From: Aldehydirespirator sp965200005
GTDB lineage: Bacteria > Actinomycetota > Acidimicrobiia > Acidimicrobiales > Aldehydirespiratoraceae
DNA: 64,000 nt
Direction: 5' to 3'
NCBI GenBank assembly: GCA_965200005.1
Contig: OZ241331.1
Location: 310,001-374,000, forward strand
Positions 34,085 through 42,646 of the stretch are shown piece after piece. Each line of letters starts with the position of its first letter. The first letter of the stretch is position 1. The notes beneath the pieces were generated by a model that did not search any database, had not been told where the DNA came from, and was given only the letters and a program-made list of their open reading frames with translations. The translations under genes and the position numbers were made by a program.

Positions 34085-34115
34085 TCACCGCCTGACAATG
34101 ACGATCAGGCGGTGA
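34085..34115 (+). terminator. 11-bp inverted-repeat hairpin
   Basis: TCACCGCCTGA (34085-34095) pairs perfectly with TCAGGCGGTGA (34105-34115) across a 9-base loop. It lies 78 bp after the binding-protein stop and immediately before the NdmD-like start. No T-run follows. It may terminate or attenuate read-through, or sequester the downstream start region. Confidence 0.6.
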
Positions 34116-34116
34116 C

Positions 34117-35892
34117 TTGTCAGAGCTAGATAGCGACTCGTCAGGGCTACCCATGTATCCGGTCGCATCCGAGGCCGACTTACCCGCGCGCCATGTGTTC
34201 TTCGGGAGGTTGTGGGGACAGGAACTCGCCATCTGGCGAGCAGACGATGGTCATGTCAATGTCTGGGAGAATCGCTGCGTTCACCGCGGTGTGCGACTAA
34301 CCACAGGCATGAACGACGGATCCGAGTTGGTCTGCCAATACCACGGCTGGCGCTACCTCAACCGGAGTGCCGCTTGTAGTTACATTCCGGCTCACCCGGC
34401 AGAGACACCGGCTAGCGCATTGTGCATAAAACGCTATGCCTGTGCTCATGCTTACGGCTTGATCTGGACCGGTCATCCAGCCGACTCGCCTCCCGTTGTG
34501 GCCGAACTTGACGATGGATTCACGGTGTTACGGGCAGTGCCGATTAACTCCCCGGCTACCCAGGTACAAGAGCAGCTAATTCAACACTCCAGAGAAGTCT
34601 GGGGAGCCACAGTTGCATCGCCAGTCTCCTCACTTGCGCTGAAGTCTCAAGCATCTCAAGTAGTCGTCACCCATCAAGATTCGCATGCTCGTGCGGTGGT
34701 GTATTTCATACAACCGACTGGCATCGATCGCTGCATCGTGAGACCCGTCATGGCAACAGTTGGCGCGCAACCAGCAGGGATAAGTGTTTTACGTCGACAC
34801 TCACGGCTACTGGAGCGATTTCGCAAGACGGTAGAAGCAGAGTCAGGTGAAGTCGCGCCAAGGGTGCATCAGACAGCATCAGCAAGAGGCGATGTGCTTA
34901 CGCCTCTTCCGGTGGCTAGAGCGAGTGCGGGCACTCCAGGCAGGTCTCCCGTTCAGACACTGCTTGTGCGACGCAAGCGGCAGACCGCCGAAGACATTGC
35001 AGCGTTTGAGTTGACACCGACGAAGGGTCAGCTGATCCCGTTCCTCCCAGGTGCCCACATTGACATCCACCTTGATGTAGGTCTGGTGCGTCAGTATTCG
35101 ATCATTAACGGACCTCAACACAGCGACTGCTACCGCATTGGTGTGAAGCGTGAGTTGGACTCAAGGGGAGGTTCGCGCTACCTCCATGACAGAGTCCGGG
35201 AGGGCGATCACCTGCGAGTGTCTGCGCCTCGCTACAACTTCCCTCTACGACGCGACGCCCACACGACACTGTTGATTGCCGGTGGAATCGGCTCACACCG
35301 CTGCTTTCAATGGCGCAAACACTCGCCCTACAGCAACTGAGGTTCCAACTTCACTACTTCATGAGAAACAGCCAGGCTCGCGGCGTTTCCTGAGTTGCTC
35401 GACTTGGTTGACTCAAGCCTCACCGAACACATCGGGTTGTCGGTCTCGCAGACACGGAAGCGACTCCACAACATCATCTGTGAGTACCGCACGGATTGGC
35501 ATCTCTATCTGTGTGGCCCGGCACCGATGATGGAGACCGCACGCAACATTGCTGCTGAGCGTGGCTGGCCCGATGAAGCAGTTCGCTTTGAGTACTTCGC
35601 AAACAACTCGAAGGTTGACGACTCCGAGGCCTTTGAAGTGCATCTGGCCAAGTCCGGTAAACGCCTGAGTGTCCCGGAAGGACATTCGCTGCTGCAAGCA
35701 TTGCGTCAGGCGGGCGTGAACATTGAGTCGTCATGTGAGCAAGGAGCCTGCGGTACCTGCGTAGTAGAGGTTCTTGAAGGCAAGCCGCTACACCAAGACG
35801 TGTACTTGAGCAAGCAAGCACGGGCAACTGGAGACCGAATGATGTCGTGCATCTCCCGCGCACGTTCGCCCTCTCTAGTGCTCAACCTTTAG
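34117..35892 (+). CDS. NdmD-like Rieske-FNR-ferredoxin fusion reductase (two compensating frameshifts)
   Basis: 591 aa after correction. An N-terminal Rieske domain has Cys54/His56 (CVHRG) and Cys73/His76 (CQYHGW). A ~130-residue segment that looks like an eroded oxygenase catalytic domain without iron ligands follows. Then come a VanB-type reductase (RQYSIING near 326, IAGGIG near 387) and a C-terminal plant-type ferredoxin (CEQGACGTC near 540). One base is missing after 35292 (GIGITPLL expected) and one is extra within 35386-35390; between them about 33 codons are shifted, and the frame is identical before and after. Start TTG 34117 or ATG 34153 (MYPVASEADL). In P. putida, NdmD has this Rieske-reductase architecture and supplies electrons to NdmA, NdmB and Rieske-less NdmC. 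The GST-like and Rieske-less partners follow directly. Confidence 0.82.
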
Positions 35893-35894
35893 CG

Positions 35895-36580
35895 ATGATC
35901 AAGCTCTACGACTATGTGCTGTCAGTCAACTGCTACAAAGCGCGCCTGCTGTTAAGCATGCTTGATCTCAAGTACGAGATTGTCAATGTCGACTTTTCCC
36001 CGCCCGAGAACACAAGAGTGTTGAGTTCCGCAAGATGAATCCGCTAGGGCACATCCCGGTGCTTGATGACAGCGGCTATGTGCTTCGAGATGCGCACGCA
36101 ATCCTCATCTATCTTGCTGCTCGCTATGACCATTCAGGGACGTGGTACCCGCGCGAAGACCCCGAACTTCTTGGAGAAGTGAGTTCGTGGCTGCAGTTTG
36201 CTGAAGGCACAACGAACACTGCTTCGGCTGCACGACTTCACGTGGCGTTTGACTACGAGTTTGATCTTCCTGATTGCCAAGCAGGAGCGCATCGACTATT
36301 CCGGGTTCTTGATGAACATCTGTGGTTACAGGAACAACAGCAGCGATGCTGGATTGCCTCAGCGGACCGTCCCACAATTGCTGATCTTGCGATCTTTCCT
36401 GATGTCGTGCTATCCGAAGAGGGAGGCATCTCGCGTGAGGACTATCCGGCTCTACGACGCTGGACTGAGCGTGTACAGCGCATCGAGGGCTTCATTGATA
36501 TGCCCGGGATCTTTCCAGTGAGCCGTGGATTGCATGCCAACGTTGGCTTGCTTAACGACGCATCGGGGGTGAGTTCATGA
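35895..36580 (+). CDS. GST-like protein, NdmE type (one-base frameshift)
   Basis: Glutathione S-transferase fold, 228 aa after correction. The thioredoxin-like half is MIKLYDYVLSVNCYKARLLLSMLDL, and after the shift HKSVEFRKMNPLGHIPVLDD with the cis-Pro IPVL; the helical C-terminal half is ADRPTIADLAIFPDV. Adding one T to the run at 35994-35997 restores DFFPAREHKSVEFRKMNPLG. It starts 2 nt after the reductase stop and overlaps the Rieske-less oxygenase (ATGA). In the caffeine N7-demethylase, NdmE is a GST homologue with a structural role in the NdmC-NdmD complex, and this gene occupies the equivalent place. Confidence 0.8.
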
Positions 36581-37488
36581 TCGCAGACATCGCCGATCGT
36601 TGTTTCGGGAGCCATTCGACCAGCACAAGCCACACACGCAAAGCAAGCCCGGTTCCGAACCAGATCGCGCTTAATCAGTGGTACCCGGTGGTTGCTTTGC
36701 CTGAGATCGTGGATGACCTCGAGTCACTCACTTACCTACTTGGCGAGGTGGTTACCTATAGGCGTAACAGCCGAGGGCTCGCCGAAGCCTCGCGACTTGA
36801 CGGTTCAGTGCTACCCGTTCGCTGTGACTTCGGTTACCTGTGGACGAGCCTTGGAGATCCACCAATGGGTGTCTTTGACGAGCCGGCAAGTGCAGATGCG
36901 GATCGAAGGTCAAGCAACTCCTGCACACTCGGCATCTACACGTCTGCCCCAAGAGCGGTTGAGAACTTCATCGATATGGGTCATCTGCCATTGATTCACG
37001 CGGGGTTGCTTGGTGAGATGCCCTATTCGGAGATCGTCGACTACAACCTCACGGTGTCCAAAGACGAAGTGCTCGCAACACAATGTTTGATTTACCAGCC
37101 GAAGGAATCTGCAGCTGCCACCTCGGGCGTGCTGGTGGATTACACATTTCGAGTGCCTCATCCCACGTGCGCGCTCCTATACAAGACCAGCCCTGTCGAT
37201 GATCAGCGTCCCGACATTGCCGGTCTCTTTTGTCAGCCCATGCAGTCCGATGTCATCCGAGTGCATCTGTGGGATGCGCGCCTCGACAAGACAAACAGTG
37301 ACGGTCAGATCCGGCGCTTCGGACACACGATCATCGCTCAGGACCGTCCAGTACTCGAAAACCAGATGCCAAGGGAACTGCCCATTTCACGAACCCAGGA
37401 AATCCCGGTGCGTTCAGACAAGACAGGCACCGCGTATCGCAAGTGGCTCTACGACATGGGTTGGACCTACGGCGTGATTCGTACTTGA
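36577..37488 (+). CDS. Rieske-less oxygenase catalytic subunit, NdmC-like
   Basis: 303 aa. It begins like a Rieske oxygenase (NQWYPVVALPEI, then LLGEVVTYRR) but then jumps directly to LPVRCDFGYLWTSLGDPP, skipping the ~55 residues with both Cys-His pairs. The catalytic domain keeps the mononuclear iron site ENFIDMGHLPLIH with Asp133, His136 and His141, and the C-terminal VLENQMPRELP. No stop or frame break marks the deletion, so loss of the Rieske domain is genuine. NdmC of the purine N7-demethylase shows the same loss and borrows the Rieske cluster of NdmD. It overlaps the GST-like gene by 4 nt. Confidence 0.87.
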   Translation: MIADIADRCFGSHSTSTSHTRKASPVPNQIALNQWYPVVALPEIVDDLESLTYLLGEVVTYRRNSRGLAEASRLDGSVLPVRCDFGYLWTSLGDPPMGVFDEPASADADRRSSNSCTLGIYTSAPRAVENFIDMGHLPLIHAGLLGEMPYSEIVDYNLTVSKDEVLATQCLIYQPKESAAATSGVLVDYTFRVPHPTCALLYKTSPVDDQRPDIAGLFCQPMQSDVIRVHLWDARLDKTNSDGQIRRFGHTIIAQDRPVLENQMPRELPISRTQEIPVRSDKTGTAYRKWLYDMGWTYGVIRT

Positions 37489-37553
37489 CTTAGAAACGCG
37501 TGCGTAGCAAGCAACAAGGTCGAAAGTCATAACGGATTGGAAGGGGTCTCATC

Positions 37554-38531
37554 GTGCTAACGAAATCACGAGTGCCTGTAGTTGACCTGACAGGGGCATT
37601 CGAGTCTGGTCCGTCCCGTGATCGTGCTGTCGATCAGATTCGACGAGCGTGCGAAGACGTCGGATTCTTGGTGATCACCGGACACGGCATCCCCGATGAC
37701 GCAATTCGACTCATCGAAGCCAAGTCTCGAGGCTTCATGGAGTTGCCCTTTGAAGTCAAGGATCGCTACACCGATCGTGCTGGCACATACCGCGGCTATA
37801 CGCCTGCCAAGGCCTCGTCTATCGGGTTATCGCATAGTGATGAGTCGCTGCCGGAACTCTGCGAGTTGTTTACCGTCAACCGTTTCGATGACCGAGAAGC
37901 AGCCTTGCGAGCCGGGCTTAAGGAGGGTCGTGAGTCTTTCTTTGCGCCGAACATCTGGCCAGATCATCCAGAAGGCTTCAAGGAAGTATTCGAGCACTAT
38001 TACGTCTTGATGGAGGACTTAGCGACCCGTTTGATGCAGTTGATGGCTTTGGCGTTAGAGCTTGATGAACACTGGTTTGATGACAAGATCACAGACCACA
38101 TCACCAACCTGACGGTCAACTACTACGCCGAACTCACAGACTCGGTCCCGACGGGGGTGTTCCGAAAGGGTGCTCACTCGGATTGGGGAAGTCTCACAAT
38201 CCTGCATCACGACGGAGCGCCAGGTTTGCAGATCAAGTCACCAGATGGTGAATGGGAGGACGTTCCCCTAGTGGAGGGCTCTTTCGTTGTGAACCTTGGT
38301 GATCTCATGGCGATGTGGACTAACGATCGTTGGGTTTCGACGCTTCATCGTGTTGTGGCACCCGAACCCAATACCGGTGATCGCATGTCGATTGCGTTCT
38401 TTCATCAGCCGGCTTACGACGCCCACATCGAATGCATCCCTACCTGTACTTCTGCCAACGAACCACCCCAGCACGAACCCACAACCTCGGGTGAGTGGAT
38501 CCTGTCAATGTTGCAGAAGACGATCTATTAG
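37554..38531 (+). CDS. Isopenicillin-N-synthase-like Fe(II)/2-oxoglutarate-type oxygenase
   Basis: 325 aa from GTG 37554 after GGAAGGGG. The N-terminal DIOX_N-type domain (VPVVDLTGAF, ACEDVGFLVITGHGIPDD) is followed by the jelly-roll. Iron ligands are His208 and Asp210 (AHSDWGS) with His265 or so (STLHRVV), and the RMSIAFF motif near 279 has the Arg and Ser that bind 2-oxoglutarate. It lies 65 bp after the NdmC-like gene in the same direction. Such enzymes hydroxylate, demethylate or cleave rings; one acting on the demethylated product is a reasonable inference. Confidence 0.9.
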   Translation: MLTKSRVPVVDLTGAFESGPSRDRAVDQIRRACEDVGFLVITGHGIPDDAIRLIEAKSRGFMELPFEVKDRYTDRAGTYRGYTPAKASSIGLSHSDESLPELCELFTVNRFDDREAALRAGLKEGRESFFAPNIWPDHPEGFKEVFEHYYVLMEDLATRLMQLMALALELDEHWFDDKITDHITNLTVNYYAELTDSVPTGVFRKGAHSDWGSLTILHHDGAPGLQIKSPDGEWEDVPLVEGSFVVNLGDLMAMWTNDRWVSTLHRVVAPEPNTGDRMSIAFFHQPAYDAHIECIPTCTSANEPPQHEPTTSGEWILSMLQKTIY

Positions 38532-38589
38532 ATCGTTGCTCAACAGAAAACAAAGGGCAACCTATACTCGTGATGTCAAACGGGCGGGC

Positions 38590-39630
38590 TTAATCGTTTA
38601 ACAAGCATGCTGCCCACCGGCCTGGTGCAATCTCCTTTAGTTGAGGTTCCTGCACCGAGCACTTTTGCATCGCATCTGGACAACGCGGTGCAAAGCTGCA
38701 ACCCGGAGCCTCGGCTGTGGCACTTGCGGCTTCGCCACGCAACACAATGCGCCGACTGGCTACGCCGGGATGTGTTATAGGTGCCGCTGAAAGCAGGGCA
38801 CGGGTGTAAGGATGTCGGGGACTCGCAAATAAGTCTTCTGTCGGAGCCGACTCGACGATGCGGCCCAGGTACATGACAGCCACACGATCCGAAACATGGC
38901 GCACTAACGGCAGGTCATGAGTGATGAACAGATACGAAAGGTCACGCTCAGCCTGCAGGTCAAGCAGCAAGTTGACTATCTGAGCCTGGATTGAAACATC
39001 AAGAGCCGAAGTTGGTTCGTCACAAACAACAAGCCGCGGTTCCAACACCAGAGCCCGCGCGATCCCAACCCGCTGTAGATGACCGCCCGACAACTCGTGT
39101 GGGAGGCTGCGAGCCTGGGAGGCACCAAGCCCGACCCTCTGTAGAGCCGTCATTGCCACTAGGCGAGATTCACGCCGTGTAGCCAGTCCCTGCACTTGCA
39201 GCGCCTCGGCGACACTGTCAAGGGCACTCTTTCGAGGATCAAGCGCGGAGACTGGATCTTGGAAGACGATCTGCATGTCTCGTCGCAAGGCCTTCAGGCT
39301 TCGTCGATCAGCCGCCAGCACGTCCTGGCCATCGAAGCTGACCTGACCTGTGGTGGGGCGGATGAGCCTCAACACACTAAGAGCGACAGTCGACTTGCCT
39401 CCGCCCGACTCGCCAACAAGCCCGAGGGTCTCCCCACGGCGGATCTCGAAGCTCACGCCATCAACGGCACGCAACACACGAGGAGCGCCCCGCACGCCAG
39501 TTCGCCGTGCACCCCGGATCCGGTAGTGCTTCTTGAGGTTGACGACATCAAGCAGCACGGGACTGTCACCGGCGGCGACTTCGGTAGGCGAGTCGACCCC
39601 AGTAGCGGATGGTGTCGCAGTTCTACTCAT
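38590..39630 (-). CDS. Dipeptide/oligopeptide-type ABC transporter ATP-binding protein (DppF/OppF)
   Basis: 346 aa. Walker A GESGGGKST near 75-83, signature LSGGHLQR (His in place of the usual Gln) near 180 and Walker B VVCDEPTSALD near 200-210 are present. It carries the C-terminal oligo_HPY domain with the Cys pattern GCSFAPRCP...C that is characteristic of this family and can bind an Fe-S cluster. It is the last gene of the five-gene minus-strand operon and begins 2 nt after the DppD-like stop. Confidence 0.94.
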   Translation of the reverse strand: MSRTATPSATGVDSPTEVAAGDSPVLLDVVNLKKHYRIRGARRTGVRGAPRVLRAVDGVSFEIRRGETLGLVGESGGGKSTVALSVLRLIRPTTGQVSFDGQDVLAADRRSLKALRRDMQIVFQDPVSALDPRKSALDSVAEALQVQGLATRRESRLVAMTALQRVGLGASQARSLPHELSGGHLQRVGIARALVLEPRLVVCDEPTSALDVSIQAQIVNLLLDLQAERDLSYLFITHDLPLVRHVSDRVAVMYLGRIVESAPTEDLFASPRHPYTRALLSAAPITHPGVASRRIVLRGEAASATAEAPGCSFAPRCPDAMQKCSVQEPQLKEIAPGRWAACLLND

Positions 39631-39632
39631 GG

Positions 39633-40697
39633 CTATTCATGCAGCCAGCACCTCACCGCATGATCTGCTCGCGGGTAAGTAACGGGCGGCAGGCGAGATT
39701 CGCATTCGACCAGTCCACTGAGTTCACGCTGGGCACAACGCGGCACAAAGCTACATCCCACCGGAAGCTCTAGGGCTACAGGCACGCCTCCTGGGATCAC
39801 CTGAAGTCGACGCTTCGATTCGCCGGGACCCGAAGTGTCAGCACCGGGACGTGAACCCATCAGTCCCACGGTGTAGGGATGTAGCGGTCTGTCGAATAAC
39901 TCCGACGCGTCGCACTGTTCAACTATGCGGCCCGCATACATCACGGCAACCCGGTCGGCTATCTCGGCTACAACCCCGAGGTCGTGAGTGATAAGGATCA
40001 CAGCCATACCTACGGACGCTTGCAACTCACGCAACAGATCCAGCACCTGCGCCTGAACGGTGACATCTAGCGCGGTCGTTGGCTCGTCCGCGATCAAAAG
40101 GTCGGGTTCACCCGCTAGGGCAATCGCAATCATCACTCTCTGGGCCATGCCACCCGAGAGTTGGTGCGGGTACTCACGCACCCGGCGTGCAGGATCCGCT
40201 ATCTGTACTTGAGCTAGCAGGTCGATGCTGCGTTGCCGCCGCTGCGCACGGCTCATGTTTGGTGCGTTCCGCAGCGCCTGCCAGAGGTGGCGCCCGATTG
40301 ACATGACCGGATCTAGGGAGGCTGCGGGTTGCTGGAAGATCATCGCAATGCGACGCCCACGAATGCCGTTAAGTAGCCGTTCGGGTGCTCCGACAAGTTC
40401 GGTTCCCTCCAGGCGGATTGAACCATCAACTACCCGCCCGCCCGTCTCGAGCAGCCCAGCGATCGAGAGCGCCGTCACTGACTTGCCGCAACCAGACTCA
40501 CCCACGAGTCCGAGAACCTCACCACGGTCAATCTCGAAGTCGATGCCATCAACCGCCTTGATCACGCCTGCGCTAGTTGTGAAGTGGGTGCGTAGGCCGG
40601 CCACCCGTAACAGCGGCTCGCGTCCGCTTGCATCAGCCAAGGCGTTACCAGACTCGGACGCGGACTCAGACTTAGCTTCGGGCCGGGTGCCGGTCAC
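39633..40697 (-). CDS. Dipeptide/oligopeptide-type ABC transporter ATP-binding protein (DppD/OppD)
   Basis: 354 aa from GTG 40697. Walker A GESGCGKSV near 64-72, signature LSGGMAQR near 164 and Walker B LLIADEPTTALDV near 183-195 are intact. The C-terminal oligo_HPY domain has GCSFVPRCAQRE. A Glu/Ser/Ala-rich N-terminal extension of about 25 residues precedes the ATPase. Its start overlaps the DppC-like stop (GTGA). Confidence 0.94.
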   Translation of the reverse strand: MTGTRPEAKSESASESGNALADASGREPLLRVAGLRTHFTTSAGVIKAVDGIDFEIDRGEVLGLVGESGCGKSVTALSIAGLLETGGRVVDGSIRLEGTELVGAPERLLNGIRGRRIAMIFQQPAASLDPVMSIGRHLWQALRNAPNMSRAQRRQRSIDLLAQVQIADPARRVREYPHQLSGGMAQRVMIAIALAGEPDLLIADEPTTALDVTVQAQVLDLLRELQASVGMAVILITHDLGVVAEIADRVAVMYAGRIVEQCDASELFDRPLHPYTVGLMGSRPGADTSGPGESKRRLQVIPGGVPVALELPVGCSFVPRCAQRELSGLVECESRLPPVTYPRADHAVRCWLHE

Positions 40698-41581
40698 GTC
40701 TCAGCACTTCCCGTGCGGGCCTTTGGATTCCAGAAGTCGTTGAGTGCGTCTCCCAGCAAGTTGACACCCAGCACTGCCACGGCAACCGCCATACCCGGAA
40801 AGACCGACATCCACCAGGCACGCCTCACGAACGACTGAGCGTTGTTGAGCATGTAACCCCAGCTGATTACGTTGGGATCGCCGAGACCCAAAAAGCTGAG
40901 ACTCGCTTCGATCAGGATCGCCCCGCCGACCTGCAGAGATGCCAATGCCACAACCGGAGCAATCGTGTTGGGCAACACATGCACTCTGAGGATGCGAAGT
41001 TGTGAGGATCCCAGCGCTTCAGAGGCCGTCACATAGTCGAGTTCCTTGACTGCGAGCACTCCCGAACGTGCCACGCGAGCAGTCAACTCCCACGACGTGA
41101 GGGCCAGCACGATGACCACGTTCGTCAGCCCGGGCCCGAATAGTGCAACCACGGTGAGAGCCAGAAAGAACCTCGGCAGAACCTGTGAGAGTTCGGTGAG
41201 GCGCATGAGCACGTCGTCCACGGCACGTCCAAAGAACCCTGCAACTGCACCCACGAGGGTGCCAATCACCAGCGATGCACCAGCAACGGCGACACCTACG
41301 AACAGGCTGGTGCGAGCACCGTGAACCACACCAGCAAACACGTCACGACCGAGGTCGTCGGTGCCAAGCCAGTGCTGCTTAGACGGAGGCTCGAACGGCA
41401 TGCCAACGAACCTGAACGGATCACCCGGTGAGATGACACCAGCCAACGCGGCCACCCCAACGAAGGTTGCAGTAAGGACGAGGCCAACGACGGCAATGGG
41501 GCTCGCGGCGAGCCGCCTCCACGATCCGGCCATGGAGGAGCGACCGCCGAGAACTGCGGTGGGTAGCGGGTTAGGTGCCAT
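40694..41581 (-). CDS. Dipeptide/nickel-type ABC transporter permease (DppC)
   Basis: 295 aa. It has an N-terminal OppC_N segment with one helix, then the BPD_transp_1 domain with EAA loop ASEALGSSQLRILRVHVLPN and the family hallmark LGTDDLGRDVFAGVVHGARTS at residues 72-92. About six transmembrane helices in total. It overlaps the DppB-like gene by 11 nt. With DppB it forms the channel for the DppA-type binding protein. Confidence 0.94.
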   Translation of the reverse strand: MAPNPLPTAVLGGRSSMAGSWRRLAASPIAVVGLVLTATFVGVAALAGVISPGDPFRFVGMPFEPPSKQHWLGTDDLGRDVFAGVVHGARTSLFVGVAVAGASLVIGTLVGAVAGFFGRAVDDVLMRLTELSQVLPRFFLALTVVALFGPGLTNVVIVLALTSWELTARVARSGVLAVKELDYVTASEALGSSQLRILRVHVLPNTIAPVVALASLQVGGAILIEASLSFLGLGDPNVISWGYMLNNAQSFVRRAWWMSVFPGMAVAVAVLGVNLLGDALNDFWNPKARTGSAET

Positions 41582-42536
41582 GCCGAACCCGGGGGTCGAG
41601 CAGTGAGTAAGCCAGGTCGGTGATCAGGTTCATCACGATGATCGTCACCGACAGCATCAGCAACATCGCGGTGATGATCGCGTAGTCCCGGCTCAAGATG
41701 GCGCTGAGCAACATCCGACCGAGTCCGGGCCACGCAAAGACGGTCTCAACGAGCACTGAGCCCGCAAACATGTAGCCGATCTGGCTGCCAATCACTGTCA
41801 CCACCGGAAGCAGGGCATTGGGCAGAGCGTGGCGTACCAGCGCGGAACGTCGTGACTGTCCTCGTGCGCGTGCTGCGCGTATGTATAGGGCGTCGAGGTT
41901 CTCGACTACGGCGGCGCGCGTCACGCGCATGATCCGAGGCACGTACACCGTCACGAGCGCCACCACCGGAAGCACCATGTGATGAGCAACATCAAGCACA
42001 GCTCGCAAGCCTTCGTAGCCCGCGCGTGCATCGTTGCGACCCTGCACGGGAAACCAGTCGAAGCGCAGAGCGAACAGCAACAGCAACACCTGCGACAACC
42101 AGAACACCGGTATGGTGTGGCCGAGCAGTGTGATGGTGCGGGTTGCGTTGTCGAGAATCGTGTCCTTGCGGGCAGCTGCTGCTGTGCCTGCGACGATCCC
42201 GATGAATACTGCGATCAATAGCGCTGGCACCATCAACAGCAACGTCGCCGGCAATTGTTCGACGATTACATCAACGGCGGACCGGTTCTGCCTGTAGGAG
42301 TATCCAAGGTCACCCTGCGCCAGACGACTCAGGTACACAAGAAGCTGCTCGCCTAGAGGCCGGTCAAGACCGAATCGCTCGCGCATCATGGCGTAGTACT
42401 CGGCGTCACCATCCTCGCCTGCGAGCGCCACGATCGGATCGCCCGGTGCTACATGGATCAGTATCCAGGTCAGCACCGAAGCACCGAGTACTAGCGGCAC
42501 GGCTTGCAGCAACCGCCGCAGCGTGTAGCGAAGCAC
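41571..42536 (-). CDS. Dipeptide/nickel-type ABC transporter permease (DppB)
   Basis: 321 aa from GTG 42536. It has the family opening RYTLRRLLQAVPLVLGASVLTW and HVAPGDP, then six transmembrane helices with the EAA loop IRAARARGQSRRSALVRHALPN. The final motif NLITDLAYSLLDPRVRHG is diagnostic of DppB/OppB. It lies 110 bp downstream of the binding-protein gene. Confidence 0.94.
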   Translation of the reverse strand: MLRYTLRRLLQAVPLVLGASVLTWILIHVAPGDPIVALAGEDGDAEYYAMMRERFGLDRPLGEQLLVYLSRLAQGDLGYSYRQNRSAVDVIVEQLPATLLLMVPALLIAVFIGIVAGTAAAARKDTILDNATRTITLLGHTIPVFWLSQVLLLLFALRFDWFPVQGRNDARAGYEGLRAVLDVAHHMVLPVVALVTVYVPRIMRVTRAAVVENLDALYIRAARARGQSRRSALVRHALPNALLPVVTVIGSQIGYMFAGSVLVETVFAWPGLGRMLLSAILSRDYAIITAMLLMLSVTIIVMNLITDLAYSLLDPRVRHGT

Positions 42537-42646
42537 CTTTACGCTTTCGACTCTCTCGTCAGACCGGGTTCTGCCGGGAGATCCGGATGATCTAGCGGCC
42601 CAGCAGCAACATCACTGCGCTGCCGGGCCGCCGTGTGTGAATTGCG

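Noticed and set aside
36577..37488. Rieske domain lost through assembly error in the NdmC-like gene
   Set aside because: The frame is continuous, residues on both sides of the missing core fit the fold, and the adjacent reductase carries an extra Rieske domain, as in the known NdmC/NdmD pair.
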